From positions 1-20,593 of the forward strand of contig CAZZIZ010000040.1 in the NCBI GenBank assembly GCA_964654535.1: a DNA stretch of 20,593 bases, written 5' to 3'. The DNA is from CAZZIZ01 sp964654535 (GTDB taxonomy: Bacteria; Bacteroidota; Bacteroidia; Chitinophagales; UBA2359). The translations under genes and the position numbers were made by a program. Position 1 is the first letter of the stretch, and every line of letters starts with the position of its first letter. The notes under the pieces are model-generated. The model saw nothing but the letters and a program-made list of their open reading frames with translations. It was not told the DNA's origin and made no database searches. Positions 1 to 7,276 of this stretch are shown one piece after another.

Positions 1-139
1 AGCAGCCCCTTTAAATCCATTTGGGATGTCAAATGTACGCTTCTTTTGAGTTTGCTTTGTTTTGATTGGATGCGATTTGTCCGATTGGAGTAAGAAAAGT
101 CCTATCACTCCAGTTCAATGGAATTCACTTTTTTAAACT

Positions 140-1174
140 ATGAGACGTGTGAATCACTTAAATTTGAGAATGGCTAGAAAGCTAACACTAATTGCATTTT
201 TTTTGATTGTTGGGCATTTGCTGCTTAACCTCAATGCTCAAAGCAACCCTGAACTAGTTCCTGGTTTGGATGGCAGTTTTATCTCAGAAGACCCCAGTCT
301 TTTCGAAACATTAAATGATCATCGGTTTGATGTAAGTCATAAGCGCAGTGGTGAAATTGACTCTATCAAAATTGTATGCGACAACACTGAAGAGATTTGC
401 AATCTAATTAGTCCAGAAGAACAATCACCCTTTTCTGATTTGAACTTAGTAACAAAGGGTAAGTATACTGGATTCTATAACTCCTTTGACAGTTATTTCG
501 ATGTAGGCAATTTATCCACGAAAGAAATAGCAAACAGGTTCTTTTATGACTTAAAAGATTATAACAGCGAATGTGAAATGATTAAGGCTCGACGTCTAAT
601 TTCAGTATCAGGATCTCCGAACAAAAAATTTCTTGTATTGGCCCATCATTTATATTTCTATGACGAGACTGGTGATGTTAGTGCAGGTGTTACGATAATC
701 GAAGTTATAAACGGAAGAAGCGAAGTACTATTTAGAAAACGTGTTAGTGGCCACGCAATCAGTCGATACATCCTAACGGATGATGGCAAATATTTAGGTT
801 ACATGTTTGGACATCATGTAGGTATGCACGGACCTTGCTCTTTACTCAAAGAGATTTACCCCCAAGGAATTAAAGTAGTTAACATTAAAACTGGAGAAAC
901 AGTCGTTGATAGAAAAATTGGCTATAACTGGCTTATTGATAATCCAAATCATATTGAAGGTAAATTACTCAATTGGGTGACTAGCAGCAGAAATGGAAAG
1001 TGGTTGACATACGTTTTCGACTCAAGAGAAGAAATCTTATTCACTTGGGAATATCATACCTACGAAATGATTGAACGAAATCTAGAGGGGTTCTTGGTTA
1101 GAGACCCCGAAACCAAAGCCGAGATTCTACTGGAGTACAATAAAGACTTCACGCTTATTCCGAACAAGCTGTGA
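140..1174 (+). CDS. Putative secreted protein of unknown function
   Basis: I do not recognise this 344-residue protein. It opens with a short basic stretch and a hydrophobic run (about residues 14-32) ending in LNAQS, which looks like a Sec signal peptide cut after NAQ, so it should act in the periplasm or outside the cell. The rest is soluble and rich in aromatic and charged residues. Spaced segments such as SGSPNKKFLVLAHH, TDDGKYLGYMFGHH and SSRNGKWLTYVFDS resemble the repeated strands of a beta-propeller, but this is inference. No T9SS tail is visible at its C-terminus. The start could be ATG 140 or ATG 170. The second gives a more typical signal peptide, and a TAAATTTG box at 159-166 lies too close to it to serve as its promoter. 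It stands alone, followed by a 500-base gene-free stretch. Confidence 0.75.
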   Translation: MRRVNHLNLRMARKLTLIAFFLIVGHLLLNLNAQSNPELVPGLDGSFISEDPSLFETLNDHRFDVSHKRSGEIDSIKIVCDNTEEICNLISPEEQSPFSDLNLVTKGKYTGFYNSFDSYFDVGNLSTKEIANRFFYDLKDYNSECEMIKARRLISVSGSPNKKFLVLAHHLYFYDETGDVSAGVTIIEVINGRSEVLFRKRVSGHAISRYILTDDGKYLGYMFGHHVGMHGPCSLLKEIYPQGIKVVNIKTGETVVDRKIGYNWLIDNPNHIEGKLLNWVTSSRNGKWLTYVFDSREEILFTWEYHTYEMIERNLEGFLVRDPETKAEILLEYNKDFTLIPNKL

Positions 1175-1191
1175 TTTCATTTTTCCTGCCC

Positions 1192-1305
1192 TTGGTTCAA
1201 GTCTTCAGACTTGGCTGGCAATAAAATCAGAATATCGATTTGTACAATCCGCAAGTCTGAAGACTTGCTCTAACGATTCGGTCCAAGTCTGAAGACTTGA
1301 ACCAA
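1192..1305. repeat. Three AAGTCT-palindrome repeats; outer two form a 23-bp inverted pair
   Basis: The palindromic core AAGTCT-TC-AGACTT (or its complement) occurs at 1199-1212, 1253-1266 and 1285-1298. The first copy with its flanks (1192-1214) is an exact inverted match over 23 bases to the third (1283-1305). The middle copy is flanked by GC on both sides, making an 18-bp hairpin at 1251-1268. A degenerate relative lies at 15814-15828. The function is unknown. Short palindromes of this kind could be a mobile miniature repeat or a protein-binding site. Confidence 0.8.
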
Positions 1306-1319
1306 ATAAACTGGACCAC

Positions 1320-1469
1320 GCGTGAGGGATAGAGGGGTTTGTTTGAGCTCCTGTTGTTTTCGAACACAAACACTTAGCTCCTTAGAGCTAGATGTGTTTT
1401 GCGTGAAGAAAACAGAACAGAGCGAGCCCCGACAGCCCGACCCTTTGCGAAGCAAGAAGGGTCACGCCC
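1320..1469 (+). repeat. Structured intergenic repeat, copy 1
   Basis: This 150-base element begins GCGTGAGGGATAG and ends GGGTCACGCCC. Visible pairings are GCGTG (1320-1324) with CACGC (1463-1467); GGGG (1334-1337) with CCCC (1427-1430); CTGTT+GTTTTC (1351-1361) with GAAAAC+AACAG (1408-1420, two-base bulge); AAACAC (1368-1373) with GTGTTT (1394-1399); TAGCTC (1375-1380) with GAGCTA (1385-1390) around a CTTA loop; and GACCCTT (1439-1445) with AAGGGTC (1457-1463). Copies at 3596-3804 and 15861-16013 keep this layout with different paired bases. A reading frame on the opposite strand here has no protein-like features. Confidence 0.85.
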
Positions 1470-1637
1470 AAAACATCATCTAAAAACCACTTTAACTGAT
1501 AATTATCTAAAGAAATGTACAGGCCGATAAATTCAGTCCTGCTCTTGTCACCAAAGGGCGAAATAGGGCTTAATTTGGTAATAAAGCACTACTCAGGCCG
1601 TTAGATAGAGATGGTCGCAACGGGCAGAATAATTCGC

Positions 1638-1645
1638 TAAATTTG
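1638..1645 (+). promoter_or_regulatory. Probable -7 box (TAAATTTG) for the T9SS cargo gene
   Basis: TAAATTTG matches the Bacteroidetes -7 consensus TAnnTTTG exactly. It lies 30 bases before ATG 1676, implying a leader of roughly 25 bases. No clear TTTG is seen at -33. It overlaps a possible TTG start at 1643, which argues against that upstream start. Confidence 0.55.
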
Positions 1646-1675
1646 CGCCACCAAAGGTGGAGTCCACTGATTTTA

Positions 1676-3412
1676 ATGAGATTTTTATTCCTCACATTTT
1701 TGCTTTTCGTTACGCACTTGCTCACTGCGCAGAATCCGCCAATGATAAGATGTGCCAAGGACACGACCAACAACTGGATAGATGTAATTTGGAATAACGA
1801 CCACAACTGCGGAGCCGATTTTATTTCGACCAATGTGTTTATGTCGAGCAATCCTTTCGGTCCTTTTACAGAAGTGGGCTCAGTTACCGATCCCGTGGGC
1901 ACGAACTTTATCGATGAATCGGCCGCGGGATTTGTGGGAGAACTCTTCTATTATGTTGAGCACGAATGTACTGGCTCTACTGCCGTTTCAGATACTATTA
2001 GCAACCTTGATCCACAACCACCAACTATTGTTTCGGTTAGTGTGGTCGATGGCGATGTACTCATAATATGGGAACCTGGTGATTTTCCTGATTTGTTTGG
2101 CACGCGCGTTTTTAGAAATATAAATGGCGGTCCAGTAGAAATACAAAGTATTTTAGGTATCGATATTACCCAGACGGTAGACACAAATGCCTCTCCATCT
2201 GACATGGTCGAAACTTACGACCTTAGCACGCTAGACGGGTGCAGCAACACTGGTTCCAATACGGGCCTGCCACACTCTACTATGCGCATGTTCGCAGAAG
2301 GCGATCCCTGTGAAGGAGTATTGACCTTTCCTTGGACTGGCTACGTTGGGTGGAACAATATTGTATCTTATCGCCTCTTGAAAAATGGCGTTGAAGTTGA
2401 CACTTCTGACCCTGCTATAGTTCCCCATACTATAGATTACATTTTAGACGGCAGCGATGTAGGTCCGACCTGCTTTGCCATCGAAGGCGAAAATGATTTG
2501 GGCGCGACTTCATTGTCCAACGAGATTTGTTTTGATTTTAGTGAGCCCGAGCTGCCGGAATATATTTATATGCGCAACGCCACGGCCTTAAGCCAATCGG
2601 AGATTCTGGTGGAGTGGTTTATTGATGAGACGACAATGGCCGACCGCTTAATCTTGAATCGTGGTCTCGATATACCGAGTATAGACTCGCATATTGATAT
2701 GGGCGACATACCCTATACAGCGGTAATGGATACTATTGATGCCTTGGTTAACACCAGTACTCGTGCCTATTACTACAATGTTTCTGCCGCCGACACTTGC
2801 GGTGCCGAGACTCCTTCGGGCAATGTGCGTACAATACTTTTGAACGCTCAGGATAACTTTAACTCCAGCAACATTCTGGATTGGAATGCTTTTGAAATAG
2901 AAAATGGATCGGTAGACTCTTATAACATTTACAGAAGCGACGATAATTTTACTACACCTATTGCAAACGTTGGTTCTGCTACGCTGGAATATATCGATGT
3001 TTTGGATGATGATGCCGCGTCAACGTCTGGAGGCCTTTGCTACAGAGTAGAAGCACTGTTCGATTTGGACGTACCAGCTCCCGTTGGGCCTGTGCCGGGC
3101 TTGAGCTCTTGGTCTTGGGAGGCTTGCGTGGTACAGAACTCACGCATCTTTGTGCCCAATGTTTTTGCGCCAAACGGCGTAAACAAAATTTTTATCCCGA
3201 CCATAGTCTTTCCTAATGTCGACGACTACCGAATGGTCATTTTTAATCGTTGGGGTGAAATACTTTTTGAAACCAATAGCCCCGATGTGGGTTGGGATGG
3301 CTTCAATAACGGCGGCCTAGTGCCGCAGGGCGTCTACGCTTATGTTATCGAGATGCGATCGCTCAACGGTATCCAACTGGAGCGTAAGGGGACGGTTCTC
3401 CTTATGCGCTAA
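1676..3412 (+). CDS. Secreted protein with gliding-motility-associated C-terminal (T9SS type B) sorting domain
   Basis: A 578-residue exported protein. A signal peptide of about 19 residues (MRFLFLTFLLFVTHLLTAQ) sends it through Sec. The last 91 residues (488-578) form a CHU_C-type domain, recognisable from FVPNVFAPNG, YRMVIFNRWGEILFET, GWDG and GVYAYVIEMR. In Bacteroidetes this domain marks cargo of the type IX secretion system, type B, which usually depends on a PorP/SprF-like partner; none is in this window. The middle is made of beta-rich stretches resembling degenerate fibronectin type III modules, with several cysteines (for example CVVQN before the tail). No catalytic motif was found, so an adhesive or structural surface role is the best guess. 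ATG 1676 is chosen because it opens the signal peptide and follows a -7 box. An upstream in-frame TTG at 1643 would overlap that box. Confidence 0.88.
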   Translation: MRFLFLTFLLFVTHLLTAQNPPMIRCAKDTTNNWIDVIWNNDHNCGADFISTNVFMSSNPFGPFTEVGSVTDPVGTNFIDESAAGFVGELFYYVEHECTGSTAVSDTISNLDPQPPTIVSVSVVDGDVLIIWEPGDFPDLFGTRVFRNINGGPVEIQSILGIDITQTVDTNASPSDMVETYDLSTLDGCSNTGSNTGLPHSTMRMFAEGDPCEGVLTFPWTGYVGWNNIVSYRLLKNGVEVDTSDPAIVPHTIDYILDGSDVGPTCFAIEGENDLGATSLSNEICFDFSEPELPEYIYMRNATALSQSEILVEWFIDETTMADRLILNRGLDIPSIDSHIDMGDIPYTAVMDTIDALVNTSTRAYYYNVSAADTCGAETPSGNVRTILLNAQDNFNSSNILDWNAFEIENGSVDSYNIYRSDDNFTTPIANVGSATLEYIDVLDDDAASTSGGLCYRVEALFDLDVPAPVGPVPGLSSWSWEACVVQNSRIFVPNVFAPNGVNKIFIPTIVFPNVDDYRMVIFNRWGEILFETNSPDVGWDGFNNGGLVPQGVYAYVIEMRSLNGIQLERKGTVLLMR

Positions 3413-3499
3413 TTCTCCATTTAGATTTCTAGGTTTTGTTTTTGGGTGTGGGCTTGAATGTCATTGTTTGATTTGCACCTTCCAATTTACACAGCAAAA

Positions 3500-3535
3500 A
3501 CCCTCCCACAGCCCCTCCCTTAAAAGGGAGGGGAG
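3500..3535. repeat. GC-rich CCCTCCC/GGGAGGGG hairpin, copy 1
   Basis: CCCCTCCCTT at 3512-3521 is fully complementary to AAGGGAGGGG at 3524-3533, giving a stem of about 9-10 bp with a tiny AT loop. It is preceded by CCCTCCCACAG. A related unit stands at 16055-16090. It could terminate transcription from the cargo gene, but no T-run follows on the plus strand. On the minus strand a TTTTT run follows only after the extra GGGAGGG. Confidence 0.7.
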
Positions 3536-3595
3536 TAATGTTTTGATTAAGACGCGAAAGTTTATTCCCTGTTGAGAGTTATCTATAAAATATTT

Positions 3596-3804
3596 GGGCG
3601 TGCCCCCGAATCTCCCTGTCCTTGTTGGTCTGGGGACCAACAAGGGACAGGGAGATTCGGGGTCGGGCTATCCAGTACTCCGCTTCGCTTCGGTCTCCTG
3701 CTTGTTTCGCCTAAACAAATCTCTCTACCGCTAAGGCGGTAAAGATTAGCTGGCTCAACAAAGGAGACTGCTCCCTTTGGTCGCATACTTCCTATCCCTC
3801 ACGC
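3596..3804 (-). repeat. Structured intergenic repeat, copy 2 (longest variant)
   Basis: Read on the minus strand it starts GCGTGAGGGATAG (3804 downward) and ends GGGGGCACGCCC. It keeps the layout of the other two copies. GCGTG pairs with CACGC. A weaker AGTA/TACT helix (3786-3789 with 3674-3677) sits where the others have GGGG/CCCC or GGCC/GGCC. The long arm pairs TCTCCT+TTGTT (3694-3706) with AACAA+AGGAGA (3757-3767) and AATCT (3718-3722) with AGATT (3743-3747), and its tip TACCGC/GCGGTA (3726-3741) keeps the CTTA loop when read on the minus strand. The terminal hairpin is expanded to about 27 bp (3604-3662). It ends 56 bases before guaB, antisense to it. Confidence 0.82.
3604..3662. repeat. 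Long near-perfect inverted repeat inside structured repeat copy 2
   Basis: The arms 3604-3630 and 3635-3662 pair over about 27 bp with a single bulged G and a four-base TGGG loop. It replaces the short terminal hairpin of the other two copies (7 bp at 1439-1463; 6 bp at 15983-16005). The near absence of mismatches suggests a recent expansion or strong structural constraint. Confidence 0.85.
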
Positions 3805-3860
3805 GACTATTTGGGCGAAAAATGCTAGGAAGTCAATTTTAATTTTCATTACCTTTATTT

Positions 3861-5348
3861 ATGGAAAATCAGTTTCAAGATCAAGCCTACGCTGCCAAGT
3901 TCTCCACCCGCGGCGTTACATTCGACGATGTTTTATTAGTACCTGCCTACTCCGAGGTTCTTCCTCGCGAAGTTGATATATCTAGCCGCATAAGCCGAAA
4001 AATAAAACTCAACACGCCTATAGTCTCGGCAGCTATGGATACAGTTACCGAATGGCAAATGGCCATCGCTCTGGCACGTCACGGCGGCATAGGTATTCTC
4101 CATAAAAATATGAGTATCGAGCAACAAGCCGCTCAGGTTAGAAAAGTAAAACGTTCTGAAAGTGGTATGATTCTCGACCCAGTTACTCTAACGAGCAAGG
4201 CTACAATAGGTGATGCACAAAATATGATGCGTGAACATCGCATCGGTGGTATTCCCGTTATAGATGACAATACCAAGTTGGTTGGTATCATAACCAATAG
4301 AGATTTGCGTTTTGAAACAGATGGCAGCGGGCCCATCTCTGAATTAATGACTAGTGAGAATCTTATTACTGCACCTGAGGGAACAACCTTGGCGCAAGCA
4401 GAACTCATACTCAAAGAGCACAGAATAGAAAAGTTACCAGTAGTTGATCCTAGTGGTAAATTGGTTGGGTTAATTACCTACAAAGATATTTTACGTTTAA
4501 AAAGTCACCCTTCCGCTTGCAAGGATCGCTATGGTCGTTTGCGCGTGGGTGCTGCAGTAGGCGTTACCAAAGACATTTTACAAAGAGTAGATGCCTTGCT
4601 AAAAGAGGGAATCGATTTAGTTTGTGTAGATACTGCACACGGTCACTCAAAAGGTGTGCTAGATGAAGTCAAAGAACTGCGCTCCGTTTTTCCTGAATTA
4701 CAAATAGTAGCGGGCAATGTAGCCACAGGTCCTGCAGCAAAAGCGCTAGTCGATGCTGGTGTAGACGGCATTAAAGTGGGCGTTGGTCCTGGATCAATTT
4801 GTACCACGCGTGTAATAGCCGGCGTAGGTGTGCCACAACTGACCGCAATATTCGAGGCCTCGCAAGCAATAGAAGGAAGCGATGTTCCTATAATTGGCGA
4901 CGGTGGAATACGGTATACCGGTGACATAGTTAAAGCAATAGCAGCAGGTGCGGATTGCGTTATGGCGGGCTCGTTGTTCGCGGGTGTAGAAGAAGCACCT
5001 GGCGAAACCATTATTTATGAAGGCCGTAAGTTCAAAAGCTATAGAGGGATGGGTTCTGTTGAAGCCATGCAAAAAGGATCGAAAGACCGATACTTCCAAG
5101 ATGCTGAAGACGATATTAAGAAACTTGTCCCTGAAGGAATAGTTGGCCGCGTACCATTTAAAGGATCAGTAGGAGAAGTTATGGTGCAGTACGTTGGCGG
5201 CTTGCGTGCCGGTATGGGTTACTGCGGTGCAAACAACATCGCCGATCTAAAAAATGCAAAGTTCGTAATGATTAGTGGAGCGGGGATAAAAGAGAGTCAC
5301 CCTCACGATATTCAGATTACGAAAGAAGCTCCTAACTACACGCGCTAG
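3861..5348 (+). CDS. guaB: Inosine-5'-monophosphate dehydrogenase
   Basis: Oxidises IMP to XMP with NAD+, the committed step of guanine nucleotide synthesis, in the cytoplasm as a tetramer. At 495 residues it has the usual bacterial length. The N-terminal FDDVLLVPAYSEVLP and NTPIVSAAMDTVTE are standard for the TIM barrel. Two CBS modules fill about residues 105-215 (GGIPVIDD, VGIITNRDLR, KLPVVD, VGLITYKDIL). The catalytic loop GVGPGSICTTR places the nucleophilic cysteine at 314; IGDGGIRYTGD and the flap segment YRGMGSVEAM follow. ATG 3861 gives the conserved N-terminus. The gene stands alone, preceded by the inverted copy of the structured repeat. Its last 17 bases overlap the end of the convergent MerR-type regulator. 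No clear -7 box was found; TACCTTTA at 3850-3857 is one mismatch off but only three bases before the ATG. Confidence 0.98.
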   Translation: MENQFQDQAYAAKFSTRGVTFDDVLLVPAYSEVLPREVDISSRISRKIKLNTPIVSAAMDTVTEWQMAIALARHGGIGILHKNMSIEQQAAQVRKVKRSESGMILDPVTLTSKATIGDAQNMMREHRIGGIPVIDDNTKLVGIITNRDLRFETDGSGPISELMTSENLITAPEGTTLAQAELILKEHRIEKLPVVDPSGKLVGLITYKDILRLKSHPSACKDRYGRLRVGAAVGVTKDILQRVDALLKEGIDLVCVDTAHGHSKGVLDEVKELRSVFPELQIVAGNVATGPAAKALVDAGVDGIKVGVGPGSICTTRVIAGVGVPQLTAIFEASQAIEGSDVPIIGDGGIRYTGDIVKAIAAGADCVMAGSLFAGVEEAPGETIIYEGRKFKSYRGMGSVEAMQKGSKDRYFQDAEDDIKKLVPEGIVGRVPFKGSVGEVMVQYVGGLRAGMGYCGANNIADLKNAKFVMISGAGIKESHPHDIQITKEAPNYTR

Positions 5349-6261
5349 TCCGTTGCTCAAATATCGGAACAGTGGCATTATTGAGAAAGCTCTTAAACTC
5401 CGCAAGATCTGTCAAGCTTATGCACTTGGCCTTCGATTCTTGAGGCACCAATTTATCTGCATTTTTAGAGTGAATGATCAGGGTTGATTTATCGTCTAAC
5501 TCCGCCAATATTTTTTTAATGTTATTCTCAATTTTCTTTTTTGACGAAAACGTATTTATCGTCGTTAAGAAATAGTCCACTGGAATATCTCTTGCGATTT
5601 CATTAATGTGATCAGCGTTAATTTTAAATCCGAGGTAAATGACCTGATGGCCCGCCTTTCGGAGTTTATACGATGCATAAAGCAACTCACATTCGTGAAA
5701 ATCAGATTCTAAAATAAATAGAACATAGGTTTTTCCATTACGGTTGAGATCGCTGTTTTTAAGTTCAATTTGATTGCTCAAAAAATGGTTGCGAATCAAG
5801 GCATGGGCAAAGTGCTCATAGCAAGAATTAATCTTTCTTTTGGTTAAAACTTGATTACATTTTTCTATCAGTTTAAAACAAACTTCGGTACAGGTCTCGT
5901 CAATACCAATTTTAGATTGGCTTAGCGCTAAGTTTGCCATAAAGCTAACTTGGTCTAGATTGAGCATGTTTATCAAAAGGCATTGTACAAAAAACTCAGG
6001 GTTCGTCGCGCGCATTTTCAATTCGTCAAAATCCGAAGTAATTTCTTCTCGTGTCTTTTCTGCCAGAGAAGAAATTTTATGACCATCATGATTTAATCCT
6101 GCTAATCGTATTAAATACACAACGTCCCTAGTATTGTAACACCTAAAATTAGCATCGGTTCTTTCCGGATTTACTAAATCGTAGCGCTGCTCCCAAATTC
6201 TAATGGTATGCGGCTTTATGCCTGACATGATTGCCAGTTCCTTAATAGAGTAGTATGACAT
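5332..6261 (-). CDS. MerR-family transcriptional regulator with degenerate cobalamin-binding-like C-terminal domain
   Basis: A 309-residue protein with an N-terminal MerR winged helix (residues 4-70: YSIKELAIMSGIKPHTIRIWEQRY, shown here only in part by IKELA and IRIWEQRY). It follows the CarA/CarH/LitR plan: DNA-binding head, helical B12-cap region, then a Rossmann-like B12 domain (about 178-270, YVLFILESDFHECE and GHQVIYLG). CarH-type proteins repress light-induced genes and sense light through adenosylcobalamin. Here the cap motif W-x9-EH reads L139-x9-E149-H150, so EH stays but Trp is lost. The DxHxxG motif reads D187-F-H189-E-C-E192, so His stays but Gly is Glu. It may therefore bind B12 weakly, bind another ligand, or act by protein contacts. 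No carotenoid genes are in the window. It lies 51 bases after the DUF2279 gene on the same strand and overlaps guaB's end. Confidence 0.85.
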   Translation of the reverse strand: MSYYSIKELAIMSGIKPHTIRIWEQRYDLVNPERTDANFRCYNTRDVVYLIRLAGLNHDGHKISSLAEKTREEITSDFDELKMRATNPEFFVQCLLINMLNLDQVSFMANLALSQSKIGIDETCTEVCFKLIEKCNQVLTKRKINSCYEHFAHALIRNHFLSNQIELKNSDLNRNGKTYVLFILESDFHECELLYASYKLRKAGHQVIYLGFKINADHINEIARDIPVDYFLTTINTFSSKKKIENNIKKILAELDDKSTLIIHSKNADKLVPQESKAKCISLTDLAEFKSFLNNATVPIFEQRTSACS

Positions 6262-6312
6262 GTTATTTGAATTCCCGTAAAAAAAACAAACACACAGGGC
6301 CTACTGTGATCG

Positions 6313-7272
6313 CTATAAACTTAATGCTTTAAAAACAAAGTCTCCATTACTTTTCAAACAAATCGCGGGTAAAGGAAATTTAATAAAATCTAATGCGACT
6401 AAAATATTATGTAAGTGCTTGTTTCGCACTGGTATTTCTGAAAGCCTTATGTCTAAACCCAAGTAATACTCTCTTTGTCTAGGATACGTTCGGCTTACGT
6501 TGATTATTTCATCATTGACTGTCCATTCGTTTTTTAATCCGCCGAACACATCTTCCGCGCCATAACCAACAGAAATGTTTAACCATTTGGGCATACTGTG
6601 ACCAAAACCCAACACAGACGGATGAAAACTTAACCAATATGATTGTTTATTGTAGTCTTTTAATATGCGTTCGGCAAGACCAGTACCGTATAAATCGTCA
6701 ACTCTATTTTGAATAAACTCGGGGTAGTTGTTGTACTTACTATATCCGATTCCAAACTTGAAGAAAAACTTCTGTTCCTGCCAGGCCAACTCTTGGCCTA
6801 TAACGAGAGCGCTTCCAATGGAATTAGCCAATAAGTCTCCAGGGCTAGCACCCCATTGGGCAGAATACCCATCTAAAATTTCGATGGAGGTTTGGAATAC
6901 CGAGCCCATTAAACCCCCTATCCATATTGCTTTTTTGTCTTCAACCCCAGCCCAGCGATACAGTTTTATCATAGTAAGGCCTTCGCGATATGACGTCCAA
7001 ACGTGACCGACTTTGTCTACTTGATTCCATCCTCGGTTGTCATTAAAGAAGTGAAAACTAGAGCGAGGGAAATCTTTATACCAATACTCGTTGAGAGCGA
7101 GCATTAAACCTGTGTAGGAAACAGCGGCACTTACATTTATTAACCTTACACGAGATTTATCTAATTCCGTTGCGGGTTGAAAAAACGGACGCTTAACTTT
7201 TAAAAGAGAATCTTGTCCTGAAAGATTGTAGCAGGAGAAAAGTATTAAAGCAATACAAATTACTCTCCGCAT
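6313..7272 (-). CDS. DUF2279-family exported protein
   Basis: A 319-residue protein with a Sec signal peptide (about residues 1-19, ending NLSGQ; a cysteine at 14 is inside the hydrophobic core rather than in a clean lipobox). The central part carries the signature of DUF2279: FNDNRGW, DKVGHVWTSY, GGLMGSVFQTSIEILDGYS and GASPGDLLANSIGSAL. Alternating hydrophobic segments in the second half (YWLSFHPSVL, ISVGYGAEDVFGG, YYLGLDIRLSEI) look like amphipathic strands, so an outer-membrane or periplasmic site is plausible. The function of this family is not established. Its ATG lies four bases after the stop of the phosphohexomutase gene, so the two are almost certainly co-transcribed. Confidence 0.82.
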   Translation of the reverse strand: MRRVICIALILFSCYNLSGQDSLLKVKRPFFQPATELDKSRVRLINVSAAVSYTGLMLALNEYWYKDFPRSSFHFFNDNRGWNQVDKVGHVWTSYREGLTMIKLYRWAGVEDKKAIWIGGLMGSVFQTSIEILDGYSAQWGASPGDLLANSIGSALVIGQELAWQEQKFFFKFGIGYSKYNNYPEFIQNRVDDLYGTGLAERILKDYNKQSYWLSFHPSVLGFGHSMPKWLNISVGYGAEDVFGGLKNEWTVNDEIINVSRTYPRQREYYLGLDIRLSEIPVRNKHLHNILVALDFIKFPLPAICLKSNGDFVFKALSL

Positions 7273-7276
7273 GATT

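Noticed and set aside
159..166. TAAATTTG as promoter of the first gene
   Set aside because: It lies inside the frame starting at ATG 140 and only three bases before ATG 170, so its start site would fall within the second ATG.
1192..1305. Short CRISPR array
   Set aside because: The repeats are palindromic, unevenly spaced and in mixed orientation, and no cas genes are present.
1498..1507. GATAATTATC palindrome in the first gene-free stretch
   Set aside because: A single short AT-rich palindrome is expected by chance here and has no partner in the window.
1570..1902. Antisense reading frame of 110 codons over the start of the T9SS cargo gene
   Set aside because: It overlaps a well-supported gene on the other strand and shows no domain, signal or homology cue.
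3596..3860. Structured repeat as a riboswitch of guaB, with copy 3 doing the same for prs, since both genes serve purine synthesis
   Set aside because: Copy 2 is antisense to guaB, the predicted prs promoter lies downstream of copy 3, and copy 1 precedes a secreted-protein gene. Position and orientation do not fit a shared cis-regulator.
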